Source of the DNA: an uncultured Lachnospiraceae bacterium
Lineage (GTDB): Bacteria; Bacillota; Clostridia; Lachnospirales; Lachnospiraceae
DNA length: 37,292 nucleotides
Direction: 5' to 3'
NCBI GenBank assembly: GCA_902796425.1
Contig: CADBPC010000117.1
Span: 1-37,292 of the forward strand
The notes below the pieces were generated by a model. The model saw only the letters and a list, made by a program, of their open reading frames with translations. It was not told where the DNA came from and did not search any database. The number at the start of each line of letters is the position of its first letter. Position 1 is the stretch's first letter. Below, piece after piece: positions 1 through 8,541 of the stretch. Position numbers and translations under genes: made by a program.

Positions 1-377
1 GCGGCAACCTTTTTATAATGCTCGTAAAGCTCATCCTGGGACGCCGCCGCAAAGGAAGGAGTGATTATGGAGAGGATGTCCGCGCCGAGGCTCTGCGCCA
101 TCTGCGACATGCGGATCGTGTCCCTCGTGGAAATACAGCCGGTTCCGGCATAGACAGGAACCCTGCCCGCCGCCTGCTCTATCACGGTCGCAAGGACCTC
201 TTCCTTTTCCTTATCGTTTAAAATGTATCCCTCGCCGTTTGTCCCGAATGCGAAGATTCCGTGCACCCCGCCGTCAATCATCCGGTCGACCTGCCTGCGG
301 AGCTCCTCGTGGTTTACGGTCTCATCCTCGTTCATGGGGGTGATAATCGGTACGATAATTCCTTTTAATTCACTCAT
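1..377 (-). CDS. DapA/NanA-family aldolase (class I, pyruvate-type), partial
   Basis: The first 125 codons are present; the rest lies beyond the window edge. The start ATG is at 377-375, with a GGAGGA ribosome site seven bases upstream. The N-terminus reads MSELKGIIVPIITPMNED, typical of the dihydrodipicolinate synthase / N-acetylneuraminate lyase family. The GTNGEG stretch at residues 45-50 matches the family's pyruvate-binding GTTGE motif. The Schiff-base lysine (near residue 160 in the family) is not in the window, so catalytic competence cannot be checked. It is the third gene of an operon behind a DUF1537 kinase and an iron alcohol dehydrogenase, with a 34-base gap. That context points to cleavage of a 2-keto-3-deoxy sugar acid rather than lysine biosynthesis; this role is inferred. 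Confidence 0.88.
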   Translation of the reverse strand, partial: MSELKGIIVPIITPMNEDETVNHEELRRQVDRMIDGGVHGIFAFGTNGEGYILNDKEKEEVLATVIEQAAGRVPVYAGTGCISTRDTIRMSQMAQSLGADILSIITPSFAAASQDELYEHYKKVA

Positions 378-411
378 CTGAATCCTCCGTGCCAGAGCTT
401 TGGCACTCTTT

Positions 412-1563
412 CTACACCAGAACCTCCTGATAGATTCTGCGCGCATCCTCGGGCGTCACTTTCTTGCGGTTGTTGTTCAAAAGCCTTGTAACCTGCATTC
501 CCGCCTCGACCAGGGTCTCCAGGTCATCCGGGGAAACATTGAACTCTCTTAAGGACTTCGGGATCTGAAGGTTTGTGATGATCTCACCCATCCTTTCGAT
601 CACGCGGTCCGCCTTGACCTCCGGATCCGCTGTCACATCGCCCATGTCAAGCGCGTCATGGATCTCGGCAAACTGGGGAAGGCAGGCGTCCTTGTTGAAC
701 TTCATGACCGGAAGGAGAAGAATCGCGTTGGATACGCCGTGCGCGATGTGATATTTTCCTCCCAGCGGATAGGACAGGGCGTGCACCGCCGTTGTACCGG
801 ATGCCGTAATTGCGGCGCCGCCGTAGAAGGCCGCGATCAGCATTTTGTTCTTTGCTTCCAGTGCGTCCCTGTCAAGGCACGCCGCCTCGATGTTTTTGAA
901 TATCAGCTTCATTCCCTCCATCGCGTACAGGTTGCTGAAGGTGTTGGCCTTGTTGGAGGTATAGCACTCTATGCAGTGCGCAAGTGCGTCGACTCCCGTC
1001 GCTGCCGCGATCTTAAGAGGGAGATTCTTTGTCATCTGCGCATCGAGGATCACTTCGTCGGCGATCATTTCGGGATTGACGATGCCGATCTTCAGTTCCT
1101 TTTCGGGGACAGCTACGATCGCGTTCGGGGTCGCCTCCGAGCCGGTTCCCGCCGTCGTGGGGATGAGGATTGTCCGCACGCTCTTTCTGCCAAGGAGCGG
1201 ATTGTCCAGAAGTTCCTTTACGCCGAATTCATCCGTCGATGCTATGGATGCGAGCTTTGTCGTGTCCATGACGCTCCCGCCGCCGATGGCGATCAGGCAC
1301 TCGGACCCTTCCTTCTTTACGCTGTCCACAACGTTCTGGACTTCGCTGTAGGTGGGTTCGGGCGGAATGGAGTCGATTACGATGATTTCCGCTCCGGCTT
1401 CGCGGATACATTCAAGAGCATGATCCGTAAGTCCTGCCGCCTCGATTCCCTTATCCGTAATTACGGTAACCTTCTTAACGCCCGCCAGCATACCTGTCAG
1501 ATTCTTTGTTGCGTCCTCGCCGCTGTATACTGCCTTGGGCATCCTCATGTTATACTGCATCAC
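412..1563 (-). CDS. Iron-containing alcohol dehydrogenase
   Basis: This 383-residue protein has the normal length for group III Fe-dependent alcohol dehydrogenases. The NAD(P)-binding loop IGGGSVMD ends at residue 100 and TTAGTGSE is at 136-143. The four metal ligands of the family can be placed at D192, H196, H261 and H275. The start is probably GTG at 1563, eight bases after GGGAGGA; ATG at 1560 is the alternative. It overlaps the end of the upstream DUF1537 kinase by 14 bases, which suggests translational coupling. In this position it probably oxidises or reduces a hydroxyl of a short-chain sugar acid before phosphorylation or aldol cleavage. The substrate is inferred from context only. 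Confidence 0.93.
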   Translation of the reverse strand: MMQYNMRMPKAVYSGEDATKNLTGMLAGVKKVTVITDKGIEAAGLTDHALECIREAGAEIIVIDSIPPEPTYSEVQNVVDSVKKEGSECLIAIGGGSVMDTTKLASIASTDEFGVKELLDNPLLGRKSVRTILIPTTAGTGSEATPNAIVAVPEKELKIGIVNPEMIADEVILDAQMTKNLPLKIAAATGVDALAHCIECYTSNKANTFSNLYAMEGMKLIFKNIEAACLDRDALEAKNKMLIAAFYGGAAITASGTTAVHALSYPLGGKYHIAHGVSNAILLLPVMKFNKDACLPQFAEIHDALDMGDVTADPEVKADRVIERMGEIITNLQIPKSLREFNVSPDDLETLVEAGMQVTRLLNNNRKKVTPEDARRIYQEVLV

Positions 1564-2809
1564 TGCCTGTTCCTCCCAAATGAATTCTGTTATACAAAGA
1601 AACGATCAGATCCTCTTTTCCAAAACCTCCGGACTTTGTCAGCACATTCAGCTCTCCGAAGTCGGAATACATTTTTGTAAGTACCGTGCCCTGCTCGGGC
1701 TCGCCGGTCAGCTCCAGCGCCTTGCAGTGAACTGCCTGCGAGAAGCTGTAGAGCGTGTCCCCGCCGATAATCATATATACGGCAGCCGGGTCCTCGCGGC
1801 ATACCATCTGCGCAAGCCTGCCTGCAGTGGCGGCGGCGCCGGGTCCTGCGGTGTTCTCCCCGGAGCTCTTTTCCGGCATTCTCTCACCGGTATCCAGCAT
1901 GCATACGCCGAAACGCCCGGCCGCATCAGCGACGGCACACGCGATATCCTTTGCTCTTTCCGAGGACAGGAAGTCCGGATCCGAGAGCTCGCGGCTCGTA
2001 AGTGAGATCAGCGGAAGCCCCGCCTTTTCGGCGCATGCGATCTGTCTTTTGGAAATATCGTTGATGCTGCCGCAGGCAACGATAAACCTGCTGCGGGGCA
2101 AAGGCTCTGCTGCCCCGCCCTTGCCGAACTCCCCGGCGATCACTCCCGCAAAGGACGCACATCCCGCATAGCAGCGTGTACCTTCTCTGTCCCTGACTGC
2201 CTGCCATATAGCCCTGACATCCTTTGCTGATGCCGAATCGAAGACTGCGATCCTGCGCCTTTCGCGGGGCGCCGCCTCATATTCGGAAGGGTTTTTGAAT
2301 TCCTCAGCGATTCCCGCGTATTCCCCGAACAGATCGACCACCCTGTCATGCAGCACCGGATTCTGCGGATCCTGTCCGAAAATACTCCGGCTCACCGGCA
2401 CATCGTCGATATAACTGATGCCGTCTCTGACCGTTCTGTTCATTTCCGGAAATGCCGGAACGAATATGCATTCCTCGCAGCCGCAGGCATCCATTACCGC
2501 CGGAATCTCATGGGAGAAGTTGCCGCGAAGGCCGGAATCGGTCTTTTTGTAAATAATTTCGATCCCGCAGTCCCTTGCCGCTTCGGCCAGTTCATACACG
2601 ATCCTGTAGGCTTCCTGCGCCCCCAGATGTCTGGTCTCCGTATCGACAATAATCACATCGGCCTTTTCACATGCCGCCCTGTCGAAGTGGTCTCTCCAGA
2701 GGAAAAGCGTTCTCGCCCCGGTCTTTGCGAACTGCATGCCCGTATCAAGGGCTCCTGTCAGGTCGTCCGCAATGACAAGCATTCTGTTTACTGTTCCGTT
2801 ATGAAACAT
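1550..2809 (-). CDS. DUF1537 / four-carbon acid sugar kinase family protein
   Basis: At 419 residues this is full length for the family that includes OtnK, DtnK and LtnK, ATP-dependent kinases of D-threonate, L-threonate, erythronate and related acids. The N-terminal domain carries ADDLTGA at 14-20, VDTETR at 55-60 and KKTDSGLRG at 88-96. The C-terminal nucleotide domain carries GGDT at 349-352 and a KSGGFGKED stretch near 393-401. The ATG at 2809 follows GAGGGG. Such kinases usually act with a PdxA-type or other dehydrogenase and an aldolase or decarboxylase; here the partners are an iron alcohol dehydrogenase and a DapA-type aldolase. A sigma-A promoter lies at 2871-2899. The exact acid is unknown. 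Confidence 0.9.
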   Translation of the reverse strand: MFHNGTVNRMLVIADDLTGALDTGMQFAKTGARTLFLWRDHFDRAACEKADVIIVDTETRHLGAQEAYRIVYELAEAARDCGIEIIYKKTDSGLRGNFSHEIPAVMDACGCEECIFVPAFPEMNRTVRDGISYIDDVPVSRSIFGQDPQNPVLHDRVVDLFGEYAGIAEEFKNPSEYEAAPRERRRIAVFDSASAKDVRAIWQAVRDREGTRCYAGCASFAGVIAGEFGKGGAAEPLPRSRFIVACGSINDISKRQIACAEKAGLPLISLTSRELSDPDFLSSERAKDIACAVADAAGRFGVCMLDTGERMPEKSSGENTAGPGAAATAGRLAQMVCREDPAAVYMIIGGDTLYSFSQAVHCKALELTGEPEQGTVLTKMYSDFGELNVLTKSGGFGKEDLIVSLYNRIHLGGTGSDAV

Positions 2810-2870
2810 ATTGCCCCTCTGAATACATTATTACCAGTCAGCGCGAACGCTCAGGTGTTTCAATACAGCA

Positions 2871-2899
2871 AATATACCAATTAATTTGCCCAATATCAA
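2871..2899 (-). promoter_or_regulatory. Sigma-A promoter of the kinase-dehydrogenase-aldolase operon
   Basis: On the minus strand TTGATA (2899-2894) and TATATT (2876-2871) are separated by 17 bases. The start codon is about 60 bases downstream. A TTGAAAC element follows the -10, and the inverted repeat at 2929-2943 lies just upstream. Confidence 0.7.
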
Positions 2900-2928
2900 G
2901 AAACTATCTACATTTTTTCGTTAAATAA

Positions 2929-2943
2929 GTTTCACGATGAAAC
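2929..2943. promoter_or_regulatory. Inverted repeat GTTTCA-N3-TGAAAC, candidate operator
   Basis: This is a perfect six-base inverted repeat with a three-base spacer between two divergent promoters. It lies 30 bases upstream of the minus-strand -35 and 25 bases upstream of the plus-strand -35, so one bound protein could act on both. TGAAAC half-sites recur just downstream of both the kinase promoter and the RraA-operon promoter. The cognate regulator is unknown; the PrpR-like protein at 6563-8347 is the nearest candidate. Confidence 0.5.
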
Positions 2944-2968
2944 AATTTAGTGGTTTTTACATTGGTTT

Positions 2969-2997
2969 TTGTTTTCATTGTGCGTTAGTGTTATTAA
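2969..2997 (+). promoter_or_regulatory. Possible promoter of the glycoside hydrolase-MATE pair
   Basis: TTGTTT (2969-2974) and TATTAA (2992-2997) are spaced by 17 bases in an AT-rich stretch. The start codon is 35 bases downstream, preceded by AGGAGG. Both boxes are imperfect, so the call is tentative. Confidence 0.4.
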
Positions 2998-3032
2998 AAG
3001 TGCTGTAGAGTCCGTACCCTCAGGAGGAAAAT

Positions 3033-5120
3033 ATGTCCATGACAATCGACAGTCTGCTGACAGGTGGAAACCGCAGGCTCCCCGCCAATCCGGAAAAGAT
3101 GCTGCTGGGCTGCACAGGCAGAAGGCTCTGGGTGGATGTCCTTGACCCCCGTCCGGGTTTTTGCGGCTGCATCGACTTTATTCATAAGATAAACATCCCG
3201 GTTCTGTTTGATATTACATGCGAAGGTCTCCCCGACTATCTGAGCGCCGAGGTCATCTGGCAGCCGAGCCATCTTCACATTTTTGCCGGGAAAAACGGCG
3301 TCTCCCTGTCCGAGGATAAGTTCATTCTCTGGGAGGATATCGCCGTCTCCTGCATCGAAGTCCGAAACAGCACAGATGAAGCCATAACGCTCACCGTAAC
3401 CCCCGGGACGCAGGACGGCACGTTTGCGACCACCTACAGCCGCACAATTCTGGCGTCCTTTTTTGTAAACGGCAATCCGCTGACGCAGGCCTTCCGCATC
3501 AGCATCCCGCCCCGGGAAACGTGCTCCCTCTGCGTCGGCGCGGCGCTTGTTCTGGAGCACGAAGAAAAGCGTCTCGAAGAAGCCCTTGCGTTCGCAGGTG
3601 AGAATCTGAAAGACCCCGCCGCAGCTCTTTCCCTGCAGAAGAAGAATTATCAGAAATGGTTTGACCATGCGCCGTCCTTCGCATCGGACGATGTCCTGAC
3701 GGACAAAACGTTCGCCTACAGATGGTATATCCTCAGATCCTGCGTGATGCAGCCGGAATGCGGTTTCCTGAAAGGCCCATTCCTCGGAGAGGGGAGGTCT
3801 CACAAGATGACCAAGACTCCCTGGCGCCCGGAGGGCTGGGAGTTCACGAAATTTATCCCCTTATGCGTTCCCATGCATCTTCTGGAAATGCGCTGGTACC
3901 ATGATCCTTCCATCGCAAGAGGCATCGCCGCACAGATGGAGGAGTGTCAGGACGGAGCCGGTGAATACCTGACAAGCTGGGTAAATCACCGCGGCAATCC
4001 GTACGCGAATTTTTTTGCCTTCTCCGTGCTGCAGTACTATCTGGTCACCGGGGACCGGGAGCTTCTTGTAAAGATCCTTCCGTCGCTCAAAAAGCAGCTT
4101 TCCGGCTGGAAGGAGCGCTACGGGAATGAGAACGACACTCTCCTTACACAGTATGTCCACCAGCTGACCGGCATGGAGTATCAGCCGAGCTTCTGGTATT
4201 TCCACAATTTCCCGGACGACATAAAGGATCCGGAGACCTATACTCCCGTAAAACGCGTCGACAAAAATGTTTATTACTATATGAATGCCCGCTCGGTCAG
4301 CACCATCTGCGACATCCTGGGCGACGATGACAGGAGAGACTTTGCCGCTCTTGCAGCAAAGATCCGGTCGGACATTCTGTCCCTTATGTGGGATGAAGAA
4401 TCCGGATATTTTTATGACCTTCACTATCAGACGAACGAGAAGGCCTTTGTAAAAAACCTCGTCGGTGTTTTCCCCTTCTTTGACGGCACTCTTGCAGGGG
4501 ATGAGCACAGGAAGGCGCTGGACTGCCTCTTCTCGGACGAGTTCTCAACGCCTTACCCGTTCCCTTCCGTCAGCACCAAATGCGAGGTATTTGCGCCGGA
4601 GGGCGGCTGGAAAGGGAATTTCTTCAAAGGAAGGAACGGCTGCATCTGGAACGGTCCCACCTGGCCCTTCTCCAACAGTATTGTCCTTGACATCCTGGGC
4701 AGCTACAGCCTTTCCCACAATTACAGCCTTGAGGATAAATTTGCGGAGTATTTCAGGAAATTCACGATGCTCCACTATGCCGGAGGAGACGGAAAGCTTC
4801 CCTTCCTGGTGGAGCACTATAACAGCATGACCGGGGAGTGCCTCAGCAACGAAGTCGATTACAACCATTCCTACTATATCGACCTTGTGATCCGCTATGT
4901 CGCGGGGCTTCAGGTCCGGGAAGACAGGATCGTCATAGATCCTCTCGATGTCGGCATGTCACACTTTAACCTTTCGAATATTCTGGTAAAGGGACACCGC
5001 TGCAGCATTGATTACAGCAGAAAAGAAGACTGCCTTCGCTTCACGGCAGGCGACAGAATCTTCACAGGCAGCATGCATCACAGAATTGAGGTACCGCTGA
5101 ATGCTCTTCAGGAAACGTAA
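3033..5120 (+). CDS. Glycoside hydrolase with MGH1-like (alpha/alpha)6 barrel
   Basis: The 695-residue protein has no signal peptide and is probably cytoplasmic. Residues 1-170 look like a beta-rich N-terminal domain. From about 210 onward the sequence is helical and Trp/Tyr/Asp-rich, as in trehalase / GH63 / mannosylglycerate-hydrolase-like barrels. The signature WNGPTWPFSN is near residues 539-548, WDEESGYFYD is near 453, and an HYNSMTGE motif comes later. The start ATG at 3033 follows AGGAGG. It overlaps the next gene, a MATE transporter, by 20 bases, and it is divergent from an acid-sugar operon. The fold is fairly clear; the glycosidic substrate is not, and an alpha-glucoside or mannosyl-acid compound is only a guess. 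Confidence 0.82.
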   Translation: MSMTIDSLLTGGNRRLPANPEKMLLGCTGRRLWVDVLDPRPGFCGCIDFIHKINIPVLFDITCEGLPDYLSAEVIWQPSHLHIFAGKNGVSLSEDKFILWEDIAVSCIEVRNSTDEAITLTVTPGTQDGTFATTYSRTILASFFVNGNPLTQAFRISIPPRETCSLCVGAALVLEHEEKRLEEALAFAGENLKDPAAALSLQKKNYQKWFDHAPSFASDDVLTDKTFAYRWYILRSCVMQPECGFLKGPFLGEGRSHKMTKTPWRPEGWEFTKFIPLCVPMHLLEMRWYHDPSIARGIAAQMEECQDGAGEYLTSWVNHRGNPYANFFAFSVLQYYLVTGDRELLVKILPSLKKQLSGWKERYGNENDTLLTQYVHQLTGMEYQPSFWYFHNFPDDIKDPETYTPVKRVDKNVYYYMNARSVSTICDILGDDDRRDFAALAAKIRSDILSLMWDEESGYFYDLHYQTNEKAFVKNLVGVFPFFDGTLAGDEHRKALDCLFSDEFSTPYPFPSVSTKCEVFAPEGGWKGNFFKGRNGCIWNGPTWPFSNSIVLDILGSYSLSHNYSLEDKFAEYFRKFTMLHYAGGDGKLPFLVEHYNSMTGECLSNEVDYNHSYYIDLVIRYVAGLQVREDRIVIDPLDVGMSHFNLSNILVKGHRCSIDYSRKEDCLRFTAGDRIFTGSMHHRIEVPLNALQET

Positions 5121-6501
5121 TGACGCACAGTTCAGGGAATTTGCTCTCTCCGGCAACATGTACCATGTCCTGCTCCAGGTCGGTACGCCGCTGGCATTTT
5201 ACAATTCCCTGGCTATCTTCTATCGAATGCTGGACACACTGATGGCTTCGCACATCAATGCGGAGACCGTCAGTGCCGTCGCGTATCTTACCCAGATCAA
5301 TGTCGCAGTCTCCTCCGTCGGGGCAGGTCTTGCCGTCGGCGCGGGATTAAAGATCAGCAAGGCTTACGGGGCAGGCGATTACTCCGAGGTTACAAGGCTC
5401 GTATCGACGCTCTATGCGCTCTGCACATTTTTAAACCTGTTTGTGCTGCTCCTGATTCCTGGAGCGCCTGTTTTCCTGCGCCTTTCGGGAATGCCTGAGG
5501 ATCTCATCCGGGTCGGGACCACGTATTTTCGCGTCGAACTGGCCGGCATGATCCTGACCTTCTTCAATAACGCCTACATGGCGATCGAGAGGTCCCGCGG
5601 CAATTCGGGAAGGATCTTCCTTCTCAATACGCTGGTCACCATAATCAAGCTCTCCCTGACCGCGTTTTTTGTTTATATCTTAAACAGCGGCGTCACCATG
5701 ATCGCCGTCGCAAGCGTTATTTCCCAGGCAGTGTTGTTTGTCGCCGGCCTGTTCTACATGTCGGGCAAAAACAGCAGCTTCCGCTTCTCGCCTGCAAGTA
5801 TTTCCCTCAAAAAAGAGACGCTGGCGCCCCTGTTTACCCTCTCCTTCCCCGTCATCATCGAGAGGGTCACTTTCGCCATCGGAAAGGTCATTGTCAACTC
5901 CATGTGCGGCGTATACGGGTCCCTGACCGTCGGTGCTCTCGGTATCTGCAACAACCTGACGGGCATTTACGCCAACGCAGAGAGCGGCTATGAAGAAGGC
6001 GGAAGCGCCATCATAGCCCAGAATATGGGTGCAAAAAAAGAAGCCCGGGCACTGGAAGCGCTCCGGGATACCTTTATTATCAACCTGGTCTTCGGGACCA
6101 TCGGCCTGATCCTCAGCATGCTGACCATCAACTGGTTCAGCACCGTTTATGCCACCTCCTCGCAGGGAATCAATCTCGAATTCCGTGATCTGATCAAGTC
6201 CATCTTCTATACCGACGCCCTGGGCACGATTATCCCATGGGGAATCGGCGCTTCCGTGACTGCCTTCCTTTACGGCATCGGAAAGACGAAGCAGATTCTT
6301 TTCATAAACTTCTGCAGACTGTTCATCTTCCGGATCGGATTCCTTGCTCTGCTGCAGAGATTCACCTCGCTTGGGAGCGAGTCCGTCGGTATCGTCATGA
6401 TGCTCTCCAACACTCTGACAGCCGTCCTTGCCGTGATCATGCTGATCCCGGAGCTTAGGTCGTTCCGTGCAAAATACGGGCTTGAGAAAGTGCGGGCGTA
6501 A
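5101..6501 (+). CDS. MATE-family transporter
   Basis: This 466-residue protein has about twelve hydrophobic segments arranged as two MATE half-domains. The first half has the family pattern of GTPLAFYNSL, VAYLTQINV and GAGLKISKAYGAGD; the second half begins near FTLSFPVIIERVTF. MATE proteins export cationic or polar small molecules using a sodium or proton gradient. The start lies inside the 3' end of the glycoside hydrolase gene (20-base overlap), so the two are very likely co-translated. Sugar genes normally pair with an importer, so a MATE partner is unusual; it could export a product or an aglycone released by the hydrolase. That role is inference. A terminator follows directly. Confidence 0.93.
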   Translation: MLFRKRNDAQFREFALSGNMYHVLLQVGTPLAFYNSLAIFYRMLDTLMASHINAETVSAVAYLTQINVAVSSVGAGLAVGAGLKISKAYGAGDYSEVTRLVSTLYALCTFLNLFVLLLIPGAPVFLRLSGMPEDLIRVGTTYFRVELAGMILTFFNNAYMAIERSRGNSGRIFLLNTLVTIIKLSLTAFFVYILNSGVTMIAVASVISQAVLFVAGLFYMSGKNSSFRFSPASISLKKETLAPLFTLSFPVIIERVTFAIGKVIVNSMCGVYGSLTVGALGICNNLTGIYANAESGYEEGGSAIIAQNMGAKKEARALEALRDTFIINLVFGTIGLILSMLTINWFSTVYATSSQGINLEFRDLIKSIFYTDALGTIIPWGIGASVTAFLYGIGKTKQILFINFCRLFIFRIGFLALLQRFTSLGSESVGIVMMLSNTLTAVLAVIMLIPELRSFRAKYGLEKVRA

Positions 6502-6508
6502 AAAAGTC

Positions 6509-6561
6509 AAAAAAGGGCGCGGCAGGTATCCGGCAAAGGTTCCTGTCCGCGCCTTTTTTAT
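6509..6561. terminator. Bidirectional rho-independent terminator
   Basis: The stem pairs GGCGCGG (6516-6522) with CCGCGCC (6547-6553) and continues through CAGG/CCTG with one bulged base. An A run precedes the stem and a T run follows it, so it can stop both the plus-strand MATE gene and the minus-strand PrpR-like gene, which converge here. Confidence 0.8.
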
Positions 6562-6562
6562 T

Positions 6563-8347
6563 TCACTGCTTCAGCAGCCTCCAGAGAGTCGTGCGCCCGA
6601 TTTTCAGCCGTTTTGCCGCAGCCGTCTGGTTGCCGCCCTCCTCCGCGAGCACCTGCTCGATGATTCTCTTAGTGATCTCATCGAGATCGCCGCTTAAATC
6701 CATCCGGGTATTCGCGGCGCCGTCGCCTCTCTTATACTCCGACTCGCGCTCCTCCGTCTTCAGGATGCGCGCCACACTTTCCCCGTCGATATATACGCCG
6801 TTGCATTCCGCAGCAAGGAGCTCGACCACCCTTTTTAACTGGTTGTAATTAAACGGCCATCCGAAAGCGGACATTTCCCTCGCCGCATCCTGGTCAAGTC
6901 CCGCGATTTCCTTTCCGGACTTTGCATTGTAGGAGGCGATCAGGAGATTGGCCATCATCGGAATGTACTCCGGCACATTCCTTAAGGGAGGAATTTCGAC
7001 CGTCGAACAGCCGAGCAGGTTTTTAATCCTGGTATAGCGTTCCGGATACGGCTCGCTGAGGACATGGTCCATGTCGAAAAGGCAGTAATTTCTGTGGTGG
7101 AAGCCGGTATCCTGAAGCGTGTGCACCAGCTCCAGGAATTTATTTTCAGACAGGCGCGCGATATCTCTGAACAGCACGGTTGTCCCCGTGTCGCTGAGCG
7201 GCGAATTGGTATCCTCCATAAGGTAGTCCCAGTGCTTTGAGCTCTCGAAACGGAGGCAGTCTATGACGGTCAGCGGGCTGGAGCTCCATTCACCCGTGAC
7301 ATAGAGATACTCGGCCAGCTGCTGCTTGTTGGCTCCGCGCTCCCCAAGGATGATGACAGGCGCGCCCGAGTAATTCCTGTCCCCGATGATCATATCGAGG
7401 AGCTTTCTCGGCGCATTGTTAAGGTAAAAGTTATCGCTCCCGGAGAGGATGTCCTCCCTGTTCAAATAGATAAAGCCGTTCTTAAGCAGCGTCATCGACA
7501 CCTTTTTGGCACTGATATAGAAGAAAACCAGTTCCTGGCTGTCGATCACTTTTATCGTGCCTGTGATCGTAAGGAAGCTCCCCTGGTACCTTCTGTAAAC
7601 CTTCTGCTGTCCCGTCGAGCGCACCTCGGGGATCATCGCAGCCAGTGCCTTCGAGAGATCTCTGTAATAGCTTTCCGTCTTCGAGCGGTACAGCAAAACG
7701 CCCTCGGTATCATAGATGAACACCTCGGACGGGTGCGAGGCAAGGATCTCCCTGTAGACCGCATTTTCATGGGAAATCTCCCTGCAGGCATTGCCGATGG
7801 CTACCGCCGTATCGAACGCCTCGTTCACACTCTCCGCCCCGGAGGTGATCAGCATGGAATTAAACTGGTATTTCAGCGCCGTCGTATAGCTGACCGAGTC
7901 GGTAAGGACCATGTCGCAGTCCGTGGATGTCAGGCCCGACAGGATCTGGTTGGCCTCACTGCTGCTGTTAATCGTAAAGACCCGGATGTTCCCGCGCATG
8001 ACAGACTGCAGGAGCCGCACGTTCTTCGTGATATTCGGGAAGCCGACAATCGCATATCGTTTCGATGACCTTTCGGCAAGCTCCACGCATCTGTAGATAT
8101 CATTTACGGAGAGCGCGATCTCCACCACAGGAATAATTGTCCTCTCTCTTATCATTCTCGCGGTACCGCCGCGGGATATGATGAAGTCAAAATCATCCCT
8201 GGAAAACCCTGCCGCGATCTCCGCGCCGTCCTCCAGGTCTCCCACATATGCCGTAAGCTCTATGTCGTCCCTTTTGAGCGCCTCCTGCTGCATCACCGCC
8301 TGCAGGCTCTGGTAAGGCGCGATCCCAAGGATTCTGTATTTGCGCAT
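6563..8347 (-). CDS. PrpR-like transcriptional regulator with degenerate AAA+ domain
   Basis: The 594-residue protein has the order PrpR_N sensor domain (about 5-185), PAS-like segment (about 195-300), AAA+-like domain (about 310-520) and a Fis-type helix-turn-helix at the C-terminus (GGNQTAAAKRLKIGRTTLW). In sigma-54 activators the AAA+ domain has a GxxGxGKE Walker A, a GAFTGA loop and a GGTLFLDEI Walker B. Here the Walker A is GERGANKQ, no GAFTGA is present, and the Walker B region reads TTVLFRDIA. It therefore probably cannot remodel sigma-54 polymerase and may act as a simple DNA-binding activator or repressor. ATG at 8347 is preferred over an upstream GTG because of GAGGTGG spacing. It is divergent from the RraA-UxaA operon, its likely target. 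Confidence 0.87.
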   Translation of the reverse strand: MRKYRILGIAPYQSLQAVMQQEALKRDDIELTAYVGDLEDGAEIAAGFSRDDFDFIISRGGTARMIRERTIIPVVEIALSVNDIYRCVELAERSSKRYAIVGFPNITKNVRLLQSVMRGNIRVFTINSSSEANQILSGLTSTDCDMVLTDSVSYTTALKYQFNSMLITSGAESVNEAFDTAVAIGNACREISHENAVYREILASHPSEVFIYDTEGVLLYRSKTESYYRDLSKALAAMIPEVRSTGQQKVYRRYQGSFLTITGTIKVIDSQELVFFYISAKKVSMTLLKNGFIYLNREDILSGSDNFYLNNAPRKLLDMIIGDRNYSGAPVIILGERGANKQQLAEYLYVTGEWSSSPLTVIDCLRFESSKHWDYLMEDTNSPLSDTGTTVLFRDIARLSENKFLELVHTLQDTGFHHRNYCLFDMDHVLSEPYPERYTRIKNLLGCSTVEIPPLRNVPEYIPMMANLLIASYNAKSGKEIAGLDQDAAREMSAFGWPFNYNQLKRVVELLAAECNGVYIDGESVARILKTEERESEYKRGDGAANTRMDLSGDLDEITKRIIEQVLAEEGGNQTAAAKRLKIGRTTLWRLLKQ

Positions 8348-8447
8348 TGCATCCACCTCGTCATGCCGGATTTAACATGTGCACCGGAACTATTTTAGCA
8401 TATGGAAAGCCCCTTCCGCACAGCGGCCTGACAGGATCGATATATCA

Positions 8448-8476
8448 TTGCAAGGGCTTCTGTGCGCACTTATAAT
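8448..8476 (+). promoter_or_regulatory. Sigma-A promoter of the RraA-UxaA-SDR-MATE operon
   Basis: TTGCAA (8448-8453) and a perfect TATAAT (8471-8476) are separated by exactly 17 bases. Two GAAAC repeats follow at 8478-8482 and 8487-8491, where a regulator could bind near the transcription start. The leader to the RraA start codon is about 58 bases. A sigma-A rather than -24/-12 promoter fits the loss of sigma-54 features in the divergent regulator. Confidence 0.78.
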
Positions 8477-8541
8477 TGAAACCGTCGAAACGATAACACC
8501 TGTTAAAACGCTGCCTCAGGGCGGCAGAAGAAAGGCTTTCC

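Noticed and set aside
658-1680. 340-codon plus-strand open frame across the iron alcohol dehydrogenase
   Set aside because: It is antisense to a gene with all catalytic residues and lacks start signals.
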